Assembly: GCA_025963635.1 (NCBI GenBank)
Contig: JAOQAK010000018.1
Span: forward strand, 99,720 to 163,719
DNA from: Ferruginibacter sp.
GTDB taxonomy: Bacteria > Bacteroidota > Bacteroidia > Chitinophagales > Chitinophagaceae
Length of the DNA: 64,000 nucleotides
Reading direction: 5' to 3'
The notes under the pieces were generated by a model. The model did no database searches and was not told the DNA's origin. It saw nothing but the letters and a program-made list of their open reading frames with translations. This document shows positions 34,921-42,721 of this stretch, piece by piece; position 1 is the first letter of the stretch; each line of letters begins with the position of its first letter. A program made the position numbers and the translations under genes.

Positions 34921-35472
34921 TTAGTTTGAGAATAGTGAATTCAATTTTTTCGGAAAAAAACTGCTCAATACCGGCTCCTGTTGAGATGTTTCTGCGTTTA
35001 CCCTATCTCGCTCTGCTATCATTGTATAGCCGAGCGAAGGCAAAATGATTTTTAATGTTTGAAACTTTATTGATGCGGAATTTTCTTTAAAAGAAATTAC
35101 CGGCTCATCGATAATACGTACCGTGTCGTTCATGTTGACAGCACATTTTTCGAGCCTTATATTGTGATAGGCCGATGTTAACTGCTTAACAGCATCAATT
35201 TCTTCCTGCTTAATGACAGCGGGCTTAGATAGCCAGTAAAGAAAATTTAAGGTGCCAGGTATATCCCTGATAGATGCTAATTCGCTTTCTGCCAGGTACA
35301 CAAAAACATAAGAAGTAAACAATGCTTCCTTACTTGATTTTTTATTGCTGGCAGTTGAGCTAACAATATTGTTTAATGGAAAATAAGCTTTAATTCCTCT
35401 CTTGTTAAGGATGGAAGCTATTTTCTTTTCCCGCTGGGGGCGTGTGTAAACTGCATACCAATTACGTGTCAT
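34921..35472 (-). CDS. UpxY/NusG-family transcription antiterminator
   Basis: A 183-residue specialised NusG paralogue. The NGN domain is plain: NWYAVYTRPQREKKIASILNKRGIKAYFPLN at the N-terminus, then LFTSYVFVYLAESELASIRDIPGTLNFLYWLSKPAVI. A KOW-like part follows (NDTVRIIDEPVISFKENSASIKFQTLKIILPSLGYTMIAE). In Bacteroides, UpxY proteins let RNA polymerase read through the leader of a capsule operon directly downstream. Here no polysaccharide operon follows on its strand; a strong terminator does. It may act in trans on another locus or be a remnant. Confidence 0.85.
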   Translation of the reverse strand: MTRNWYAVYTRPQREKKIASILNKRGIKAYFPLNNIVSSTASNKKSSKEALFTSYVFVYLAESELASIRDIPGTLNFLYWLSKPAVIKQEEIDAVKQLTSAYHNIRLEKCAVNMNDTVRIIDEPVISFKENSASIKFQTLKIILPSLGYTMIAERDRVNAETSQQEPVLSSFFPKKLNSLFSN

Positions 35473-35880
35473 TCTCGTGGTGTTTGGTTGTGAAAAATGC
35501 AGCTCTTCACAATATCAGATTTATTGCTTTTACAGGGAAAATTGGTGGTGTATTAAAATATTCGAGGTAGGTAAACGAAGGGATATTAGGAATTCTTTGT
35601 AGAGGCACGACAAATATACACTTCAATTATTAAAAACAAGGAAAATTTGAAAAAAAATATAGTAGATCTCGGCGACGGCTTATTGAGTTTAGCTGAAGAT
35701 CGCTGCTGGCAATACGTTGCACCTACAATCCTCATAAAAAATGGTGAGAAAAAATTTCCGCAGCCAAACTCTTTTTATGGCTGTTGCCTGTGTTTAAGCA
35801 TTGGCTTAGCCGGGCAATGAATAAAGGCTACTAAATCTAGGAGAGTTATTTATAGTGGCGTGAAACAATCAGCAGAGTCA
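35473..35880. other. Intergenic region UpxY-like / AraC
   Basis: About 410 bases between two minus-strand genes. It would carry the leader of the UpxY-like gene in 35473-35640. A weak CAGCC...GGCTG stem near 35760-35785 was seen but no T-run. Nothing else recognised. Confidence 0.35.
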
Positions 35881-36759
35881 TCAAATAAATGTTCGGGTAC
35901 CGGAAAAATTTTCCCTGAACTCCTTAGGTGTACAGCCTTTCTTTTTCTTGAACAGGCGATTAAAGTTTGAAATATTGTTGAAACCGCAGCTATACGAAAC
36001 TTCGGCGATGGAGTTGGTTGTGTCGATTAAAATTCGGGATGCATGCCCGAGCCTTATCTCGTTTAAACTATCAATAAAAGTGATGCCGGTACGTTTTTTT
36101 ATAAAACGGCTAAAAGATACCTCCGTCATGTTTACTAACCTGGCAATATCGCCTAATGTGACGGGCTTGTCGTAATTTTTATTCATGTATTCAAATGCTT
36201 TTTCAATACGCCTGCTATTGAAATTTAGCTGAAAGTCGCTATTGAAGCCCGTTTCAGATAGTGTGCGCATATTACGGGAGATAGACAGATCATGTAAAAT
36301 ATCAATGAGCGCCATTACAGAATCGAAGCCACTTTCCTTATCAAGTGATAAAATCCTTGGATAAATGCTCTGGATAGTTTCTTTTGAAAAAAGAATGCCT
36401 CTTAAAGAAAGATCAAACATCTTCCTGATAAAGCTTAACTGGTTTCTCCTTAATAATTTTTCATCCAGCAAATCCTTGTGCCACTGAATGGTCACTTCTT
36501 TAATCTCACCGGACTTGCATTGGTGTGTAAACCAGGCATGAGATAAATTTGGGCCGATCAATACGAGCTCAAGTTCCTCAATTTGGCCGATATGATCCCC
36601 TACAATGCGCTTAGCGCCCTGTGCATTGATGATCAGATTGAGTTCAAATTCTTCGTGATAATGCAATGGGAAGTTAAACTCCTTTTTGACCCGCGAAAAA
36701 ATGGTGAAGCAATCATTTTGCGTGAGCGGGGTTATTTCTCTGACTATGTTTTTATTCAT
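35881..36759 (-). CDS. AraC-family transcriptional regulator
   Basis: A 292-residue activator with a cupin-type sensor domain at the N-terminus (FNFPLHYHEEFELNLIIN, RIVGDHIGQIEELELVLIGPNLSHAW) and two helix-turn-helix motifs at the C-terminus: YDKPVTLGDIARLVNMTEVSFSRFIKKRTG and ILIDTTNSIAEVSYSCGFNNISNFNRLFKKKKGCTPKEFR. It is divergent from the GH26 mannanase with a 248-bp shared region, so it is the prime candidate for the sugar-responsive activator of the mannan operon (inference from position). Confidence 0.9.
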   Translation of the reverse strand: MNKNIVREITPLTQNDCFTIFSRVKKEFNFPLHYHEEFELNLIINAQGAKRIVGDHIGQIEELELVLIGPNLSHAWFTHQCKSGEIKEVTIQWHKDLLDEKLLRRNQLSFIRKMFDLSLRGILFSKETIQSIYPRILSLDKESGFDSVMALIDILHDLSISRNMRTLSETGFNSDFQLNFNSRRIEKAFEYMNKNYDKPVTLGDIARLVNMTEVSFSRFIKKRTGITFIDSLNEIRLGHASRILIDTTNSIAEVSYSCGFNNISNFNRLFKKKKGCTPKEFRENFSGTRTFI

Positions 36760-36830
36760 GATATATAGCAGCTTTTAATCGTATTGCAGCGAACCTGATG
36801 TGAAAGTACAAATAATATTATTAAAATAGT

Positions 36831-36856
36831 ACCAGCGCTAGTTTTGTTCTAGTGGT
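36831..36856. promoter_or_regulatory. Possible operator in the AraC-GH26 intergenic region
   Basis: ACCA-GCG-CTAG, a 7-nt centre, then CTAG-TGGT: an imperfect inverted repeat disturbed by three extra bases on the left side. It lies between divergent AraC and mannan genes, where an activator site is expected. Evidence is weak. Confidence 0.25.
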
Positions 36857-36965
36857 AAACTGTTTGGGCTTTCTACTTGAACAGATTAGCGGAATTCCCT
36901 CTAATTAAATCAACGATAGGATAATATAGTATTAGTAAAAAGATAAGCTAAGGAACTAAATTTGT

Positions 36966-36973
36966 TATTTTTG
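36966..36973 (+). promoter_or_regulatory. Possible -7 element of the mannan operon
   Basis: TATTTTTG matches TAnnTTTG and lies 34 bp before the TTG start of the GH26 gene. No TTTG is at -33, which would suit an activator-dependent promoter. Confidence 0.35.
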
Positions 36974-37007
36974 AAATAGACCTATACACGAACTTAAAAA
37001 TCGTCAT

Positions 37008-38138
37008 TTGAAAAAAGCTGTTGTTTCTTTTGTAGCGCTTGTTTGCATTTTTATTGGTAACAAAATAGTAGCGCAGGCAGCTGACAAAAATGCCACCAAA
37101 GAAACTAAAAACCTCCTCTTCAACTTAAAACGAATCTTACACAAAGGGATATTGTTTGGCCACCAGGACGATCTTGCATATGGGGTAGGTTGGAAATATG
37201 AACCGGGTAAAAGTGATGTAAGGGAGGTGACCGGCGAATACCCCGGCCTTTATGGTTGGGATTTCTCTGGTGTTGAAAAAGAAAACCCGGTTCTGAATAT
37301 TGACGGTGTGTCTTTTAATAAAATGAGAGACTTTATCAAGGCAGGTTATCAACGCGGCGGCGTTATTACCATCAGCTGGCATCTTGATAATCCGCTAACC
37401 GGTAAAAATGCCTGGGATACTACCCACGGAGGTGTGATCGCTGCATTGCCCGGAGGATCTGCCCACAACAAATACACAGCATGGCTGGATCGTGTAGCAG
37501 ATTTTTCTTTGTCGTTGAGAGGGTCAAAGAATGAATTGATTCCCGTTTTATTCAGGCCATTTCATGAGCTAACCGGCAACTGGTTTTGGTGGACAAAAAA
37601 TACCTGCTCCGCGGAAGAGTTTAAGCGTTTGTGGAAGTTTACGGTCGACTACCTCAGGGATAAAAAAAAGGTGCACAATTTTATTTACGTGTACAATACG
37701 GCTAATTTCAATTCCAGGGATGAATTTTTAGAGAGATACCCCGGTAAGGAATACGTAGATATGATCAGTTTTGATGATTATCAAAGCAATGATCCAACTA
37801 AAGATAACAGCTTTGTAAAAGGACTGTCTTTCAAATTAAGCATGCTCGACAGCCTGGCAGTCGAACTTGATAAAATTCCCGCTCTTGGTGAAACGGGGTA
37901 TGAAGCCATTCCTTATCCCGAATGGTGGACTAAAATACTTTGGAAAACCATTAGTCCCCACCCGCTTTCTTATGTGTTGCTCTGGAGAAATCATGGCCTG
38001 CAAAACAATGGCCATATGCATTACTATGTGCCATTCAGGGGGCAGGTTTCTGAAAACGATTTTAAGAAATTATACCGTTATGAAAAGGTGTTTTTTGAAA
38101 GTAAAACCCGGCAGCAAAATCTCTATGAAAGCCCCTGA
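37008..38138 (+). CDS. Beta-mannanase, glycoside hydrolase family 26
   Basis: Secreted endo- or exo-acting enzyme cutting beta-1,4-mannan, releasing mannobiose or short chains. The TTG start gives a Sec signal peptide (KKAVVSFVALVCIFIGNKIVAQA), then a GH26 catalytic domain to the end: GILFGHQDDLAYGVGWKYEP, GVITISWHLDNPLTG, LFRPFHELTGNWFWW with the general acid Glu187, and PALGETGYEAIP with the nucleophile Glu295. YVLLWRNHG closes the barrel. The 376 residues equal a single-domain GH26. It is the first gene of the mannan operon and close in type to the B. fragilis ManA mannanase as I remember it. Confidence 0.92.
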   Translation: MKKAVVSFVALVCIFIGNKIVAQAADKNATKETKNLLFNLKRILHKGILFGHQDDLAYGVGWKYEPGKSDVREVTGEYPGLYGWDFSGVEKENPVLNIDGVSFNKMRDFIKAGYQRGGVITISWHLDNPLTGKNAWDTTHGGVIAALPGGSAHNKYTAWLDRVADFSLSLRGSKNELIPVLFRPFHELTGNWFWWTKNTCSAEEFKRLWKFTVDYLRDKKKVHNFIYVYNTANFNSRDEFLERYPGKEYVDMISFDDYQSNDPTKDNSFVKGLSFKLSMLDSLAVELDKIPALGETGYEAIPYPEWWTKILWKTISPHPLSYVLLWRNHGLQNNGHMHYYVPFRGQVSENDFKKLYRYEKVFFESKTRQQNLYESP

Positions 38139-38227
38139 TCAATCGACGAAGTTCCCGTTTTAAAATCAACTCCAATATCCTTTTTTATTTCTCTTCACCT
38201 CAACAAGGCCAAGCTTACTGAACGCAT

Positions 38228-40054
38228 ATGAAATTACAACTGATCGATATCCTGATATTAGTAAGCTACCTCGCAACGATGATCCTTATTGGTTTTTGGA
38301 TGAGGAAGAAAGCAAGGCAAAACAAGGAAAGCTACCTCATGGGTGGCAAAAGCCTGCCCTGGTATATGCTTGGCCTTAGCGACGCTTCGGATATGTTTGA
38401 TATCAGCGGCACCATGTGGATGGTTGCCTTGTGTTTTGTATACGGACTAAAGAGTATATGGATTCCCTGGCTTTGGCCAGTGTTCAACCAGGTGTTTATG
38501 ATGATGTTTTTAAGCAAATGGCTACGCAGGAGCAATGCGAATACTGGCGCCGAGTGGTTGCGTACGAGGTTTGGATTAACCGGAAGAGGTGTTAAAGGAT
38601 CACATATCATCGTGATTGCCTTTGCACTCATTAGTTGCCTTGGGTTCCTGGCTTATGGATTTGTGGGGCTGGGTAAATTCGTACAAATATTTATCCCGTG
38701 GGATTTGGTGAAGGATTATGTACCCTTTCATGTTGCGGATAAATACATTCCGCATTTTTATGGAATCGTTTTTACGTTGTTTGCAATGTTCTATTCGATA
38801 TTGGGAGGAATGCACAGTATTGTTTTGGGAGATGTTATCAAGTACGCGATCATGACGATCGGTTGCATTGCGATCGCGGTTATTGCCATGCAAAAACTCA
38901 ACGGCCATACGCTGAATGTTCCTGCAGGATGGGCTGATCCTTTCTTCAGTTGGCACCTGAATTTAGACTGGAGTGCTATTGCCGCCGACGCAAATAAAAA
39001 GATTGCGTCCGATGGATACAGTTTATTTGGATTGTTTTTTATGATGATGTTATTGAAAGGCGTATTTGCTTCCCTGGCCGGTCCTGCTCCCAATTACGAC
39101 ATGCAAAAAGTGCTAAGCACGCGTAGTCCAAAGGATGCCAGCAAAATGACAGGATTTGTGAGCATTATGCTGTTGCCTGTACGTTATTCGATGATCACCG
39201 GCCTTACGGTATTGGCATTATTGTATTATAATCAACTCTACTTAAAGGGCCCCGATGGTGTCACAGATTTCGAGCGAATATTACCGGCGACGATCAATAA
39301 CTTCTTGCCGGTCGGCATTTTAGGCATTGTGTTAACCGGCTTACTTGGCGCATTCATGGGTACTTTTAGCGGGACCTTAAACGCTGCACAGGCCTATATT
39401 ACCAACGATATCTACCTCAAATACATTAATCCGGGAGCAAGCAACAAAAAAATCATCTCCATGAACTATGTGGTCGGCATTGTGGTGGTTGCTGTAGGTG
39501 TTTTCTTCGGCTTCCTGGCAAATGACGTAAATGAAATTTTGCAATGGATTGTGGGAGGGTTGTATGGTGGTTATGTGGCAGCCAATTGTTTAAAATGGTA
39601 CTGGTGGCGCTTCAATGCAAATGGCTTTTTCTGGGGAATGGCGGTAGGGATTATTGCCGCCCTGCTGATGCCTTATCTTACAACGGGTCTTCCTCTATAT
39701 TGGTGGCCACTATTATTTGTGCTATCGCTGGCTGGCTGCATTGCAGGTACATATGCTGCGCCACCCACCGAGATGCCGGTATTAAAAAGCTTTTACAAAA
39801 CAGTGAGACCATGGGGATTTTGGAAACCCGTTCACGACCTGGTGGTACTTGATCATCCCGGGTTTGTTGGCAATAAAAGATTTAAGCTGGATATGTTCAA
39901 CGTGGTAATTGGGATTATTGGACAACTATGTTTTACCCTTTTACCAATGTATTTTATTCTGAAAATGCAAACGCCTTTATACATCACCATCGGGGTGATC
40001 ATCGTCATTGTATTAATTTTAAAAAAGACCTGGTGGAATAAACTCGAGGATTAA
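38228..40054 (+). CDS. Sodium:solute symporter (SSS family), probable mannobiose transporter
   Basis: A 608-residue inner-membrane protein with about 14 membrane segments. It opens LQLIDILILVSYLATMILIGFWMRKKARQNKESYLMGGKSLPWYMLGLSDASDMFDI, typical of SSS sugar symporters, and GLLGAFMGTFSGTLNAAQAYITNDIYLKYINP carries the sodium-site helix region. Its place between GH26 and GH130 suggests uptake of mannobiose or other manno-oligosaccharides with Na+ (inference; the same order is known from the B. fragilis mannan operon). It ends 9 bp before the GH130 gene. Confidence 0.88.
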   Translation: MKLQLIDILILVSYLATMILIGFWMRKKARQNKESYLMGGKSLPWYMLGLSDASDMFDISGTMWMVALCFVYGLKSIWIPWLWPVFNQVFMMMFLSKWLRRSNANTGAEWLRTRFGLTGRGVKGSHIIVIAFALISCLGFLAYGFVGLGKFVQIFIPWDLVKDYVPFHVADKYIPHFYGIVFTLFAMFYSILGGMHSIVLGDVIKYAIMTIGCIAIAVIAMQKLNGHTLNVPAGWADPFFSWHLNLDWSAIAADANKKIASDGYSLFGLFFMMMLLKGVFASLAGPAPNYDMQKVLSTRSPKDASKMTGFVSIMLLPVRYSMITGLTVLALLYYNQLYLKGPDGVTDFERILPATINNFLPVGILGIVLTGLLGAFMGTFSGTLNAAQAYITNDIYLKYINPGASNKKIISMNYVVGIVVVAVGVFFGFLANDVNEILQWIVGGLYGGYVAANCLKWYWWRFNANGFFWGMAVGIIAALLMPYLTTGLPLYWWPLLFVLSLAGCIAGTYAAPPTEMPVLKSFYKTVRPWGFWKPVHDLVVLDHPGFVGNKRFKLDMFNVVIGIIGQLCFTLLPMYFILKMQTPLYITIGVIIVIVLILKKTWWNKLED

Positions 40055-40063
40055 ATATATTTT

Positions 40064-41287
40064 ATGAAAGAAGTATTTAAAAAAAGATTGGCTCAGTTAA
40101 AGGAGCAGCATCATTTACTGATGACTAAAAAAAATGAAATACTGCCCGAAAGCAATGGTGTGTATACCAGGTATAAAAATCCAATTCTGACTGCCGGGCA
40201 TGTTCCGCTAACTTGGCGTTATGACCTTGATCCGGTTACTAATCCTTTTTTGATGGAACGTTTTGGTATCAATTCAACACTCAATGCAGGTGCTATAAAA
40301 TGGAAAGGAAAATACGCCCTGGTTGTAAGGGTTGAAGGCAATGACAGGAAAAGCTTTTTTGCAGTGGCTGACAGTTATAACGGAATTGATAACTTTCAGT
40401 TTTGGGACTATCCTATAATAATGCCTGAAACGGATGTGCCGGATACCAATATTTATGATATGCGGCTTATAGCACATGAAGACGGCTGGATCTATGGTCT
40501 TTTTTGTACCGAAAGAAAGGACCCCGCAGCGCCTCACGGAGATCAATCTTCCGCAGTTGCGCAGTGTGGTATCGCAAGAACTAAAGACCTGTTGCAGTGG
40601 GAAAGGTTGCCTGATCTTAAAACACCCTCTGCCCAGCAAAGGAATGTGGTACTGCATCCTGAATTTGTGGACAAACAATATGCTTTTTATACAAGACCGC
40701 AGGATAGTTTCATCGAGGCAGGAAAAGGTGGTGGAATCGGATTTGGACTTGCAGAAGAGATCACGAATGCAGTGATCAAAAAGGAAGTTGTAATTGATAG
40801 CCGCGTCTATCATACCATTTATGAAATGAAGAATGGGCTAGGTCCGGCACCCATTAAAACTGAGCATGGTTGGCTTCATCTTGCCCACGGCGTTAGAAAT
40901 ACTGCTGCCGGTCTTCGATATACCTTGTACATGTTCATGACGGATTTAATGGATATCACGAGGATTATTCATAAGCCTGGCGGTTACTTTATTGCTCCTG
41001 ATGGTGAAGAGCGGATCGGTGATGTTTCAAACGTGGTTTTCAGTAACGGCTGGATTGCAGATGAGGATGGAACCGTGTTCATTTATTATGCTTCCTCGGA
41101 TACCCGGATGCACGTTGCAATAAGCACCATCGAACAGTTAACAGATTATGTTATGAATACACCGGAAGATGGGTTAGGTTCCGCAACTTCGGTACAAACG
41201 ATTGTTAAACTAATTCAGCACAATCATCGCCAGACGGAAAACAGGAACGAATTAATAGCCGCAGAAGGAGCAAAGAACTATAAATAA
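40064..41287 (+). CDS. 4-O-beta-D-mannosyl-D-glucose phosphorylase, GH130
   Basis: Cytoplasmic phosphorylase that splits beta-1,4-mannosyl-glucose with phosphate into mannose-1-phosphate and glucose. The 407 residues and the motifs NPILTAGHVPLTWRYDLDP, RFGINSTLNAGAIKWKGKYALVVRVEG, DTNIYDMRLIAHEDGWIYG, and HPEFVDKQYAFYTRPQD match GH130 subfamily 1. The putative general acid is Asp132 in YDMRL, equivalent to Asp131 of the B. fragilis enzyme as I remember it. There is no signal peptide. The epimerase encoded 24 bp downstream makes its substrate. Confidence 0.93.
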   Translation: MKEVFKKRLAQLKEQHHLLMTKKNEILPESNGVYTRYKNPILTAGHVPLTWRYDLDPVTNPFLMERFGINSTLNAGAIKWKGKYALVVRVEGNDRKSFFAVADSYNGIDNFQFWDYPIIMPETDVPDTNIYDMRLIAHEDGWIYGLFCTERKDPAAPHGDQSSAVAQCGIARTKDLLQWERLPDLKTPSAQQRNVVLHPEFVDKQYAFYTRPQDSFIEAGKGGGIGFGLAEEITNAVIKKEVVIDSRVYHTIYEMKNGLGPAPIKTEHGWLHLAHGVRNTAAGLRYTLYMFMTDLMDITRIIHKPGGYFIAPDGEERIGDVSNVVFSNGWIADEDGTVFIYYASSDTRMHVAISTIEQLTDYVMNTPEDGLGSATSVQTIVKLIQHNHRQTENRNELIAAEGAKNYK

Positions 41288-41311
41288 TCAATTATACCTT
41301 TCTTATCAAAA

Positions 41312-42577
41312 ATGACTTATACTGATCTTGCAACGCCTGCTAATACAAGTAAATTATTAGCGGAATATTACCATGACGTAAAAGCAGAGCTGAATAGCAT
41401 CCTGGATTACTGGATGCGCAATACACATGATCCTGTTTACGGTGGATTTATCGGCCGGGTGGATGAAAACAATATCCCAGACCGGGAAGCCCCGAAAGGC
41501 GCTGTACTGAATGCAAGAATTTTATGGGCGTTTTCGGCTGCATATAAAATAACCAACAATCCCGATCATCTTCACCTGGCGCGGATTGCTTTCAATTACC
41601 TGGTCGGCCATTTCGTAGACAAAGAGTACGGCGGTGTGTACTGGACGGTAGATGCCGCTGGTCATCCACGAGATACAAAAAAACAAATTTATGCATTGGC
41701 CTTTGCTATTTACGGCTGCAGTGCCTATTATGAAATAACAAAGAACGAAGCCGCTAGAAATACAGCCGTTGATCTGTACGGTCAAATTGAGAACCATAGT
41801 TTTGATAAAAATTTCACTGGCTACCTGGAAGCATTTACCCGTGACTGGAAACCCATAGACGACCTGAGACTAAGTGCAAAAGATGCCAATGAGAAAAAAA
41901 CGATGAACACCCACCTGCATGTACTGGAAGCGTATACAAGCCTGTACCATATATGGCCGGACGAAACTTTGGGAAACCAAATTAAGCAACTCATTCATAA
42001 CTTTAGCGACCACATTGTTGATGCTGAGATGGGGCATCTATTGCTTTTCTTTGATGAGCAATGGAATAAAAAATCGGGCGTAATATCTTACGGACATGAC
42101 ATTGAAGCAGCCTGGTTATTGTTAGAAGCGGCTGAGATGCTGCAGAACAATTTGTTAATTGAAAAGATCAAAAGCTTGTCGATAAAAGTAGGTTTGGCTG
42201 CCACTGAAGGCCTGGATAAAGATGGTGGGCTATGGTATGAGAAAGAAGGCAACAACGGGCATATCATAAAAGAAAAGCACTCCTGGGTGCAGGCAGAAGC
42301 CATGATAGGCTTTTTAAATCACTGGCAATTAACAAGCGATGAGGCATTCCTGGAAAAATCTTTGGAGTCCTGGCGCTATGTGAGCGAATTTATTAAGGAT
42401 AAAGCATACGGGGAATGGTTATGGGGGCGAAATGGAGATGGTTCCCCGATGCAGCAGCAGGATAAAGTAGGTATCTGGAAATGCCCTTACCATAACAGCC
42501 GGGCCTGTATCGAAATAATTAAGCGATTGCAGCCATTTGTAAATTCGGGACAACCAATCCGAGTGATTAATCACTAA
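41312..42577 (+). CDS. Cellobiose/mannobiose 2-epimerase (AGE family)
   Basis: Cytoplasmic enzyme that epimerises the reducing-end sugar at C2, turning mannobiose into mannosylglucose for the phosphorylase next door. The (alpha/alpha)6 barrel shows the family signatures: FIGRVDENN, KGAVLNARILWAFSAAY, KKQIYALAFAIYGCSAYYEIT, EKKTMNTHLHVLEAYTSLY, ISYGHDIEAAWLLLEAAEML, and KEKHSWVQAEAMIGFLNHW with the catalytic histidines in MNTHLH, GHD and KHSW. The 421 residues are normal. No signal peptide. The context makes mannobiose the likely physiological substrate. Confidence 0.93.
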   Translation: MTYTDLATPANTSKLLAEYYHDVKAELNSILDYWMRNTHDPVYGGFIGRVDENNIPDREAPKGAVLNARILWAFSAAYKITNNPDHLHLARIAFNYLVGHFVDKEYGGVYWTVDAAGHPRDTKKQIYALAFAIYGCSAYYEITKNEAARNTAVDLYGQIENHSFDKNFTGYLEAFTRDWKPIDDLRLSAKDANEKKTMNTHLHVLEAYTSLYHIWPDETLGNQIKQLIHNFSDHIVDAEMGHLLLFFDEQWNKKSGVISYGHDIEAAWLLLEAAEMLQNNLLIEKIKSLSIKVGLAATEGLDKDGGLWYEKEGNNGHIIKEKHSWVQAEAMIGFLNHWQLTSDEAFLEKSLESWRYVSEFIKDKAYGEWLWGRNGDGSPMQQQDKVGIWKCPYHNSRACIEIIKRLQPFVNSGQPIRVINH

Positions 42578-42721
42578 CATATAAATTGCGCTAACTAAAA
42601 ACGTGAAATTATATTTTAAATACCAAGGATGAAGACTTTAACTTATCTTCCTTTTCTGCATTCCGGATGCTTTTTTACTAAATACAAAATGACTTCCTAA
42701 TATCAACTTTAAACAATTAAA

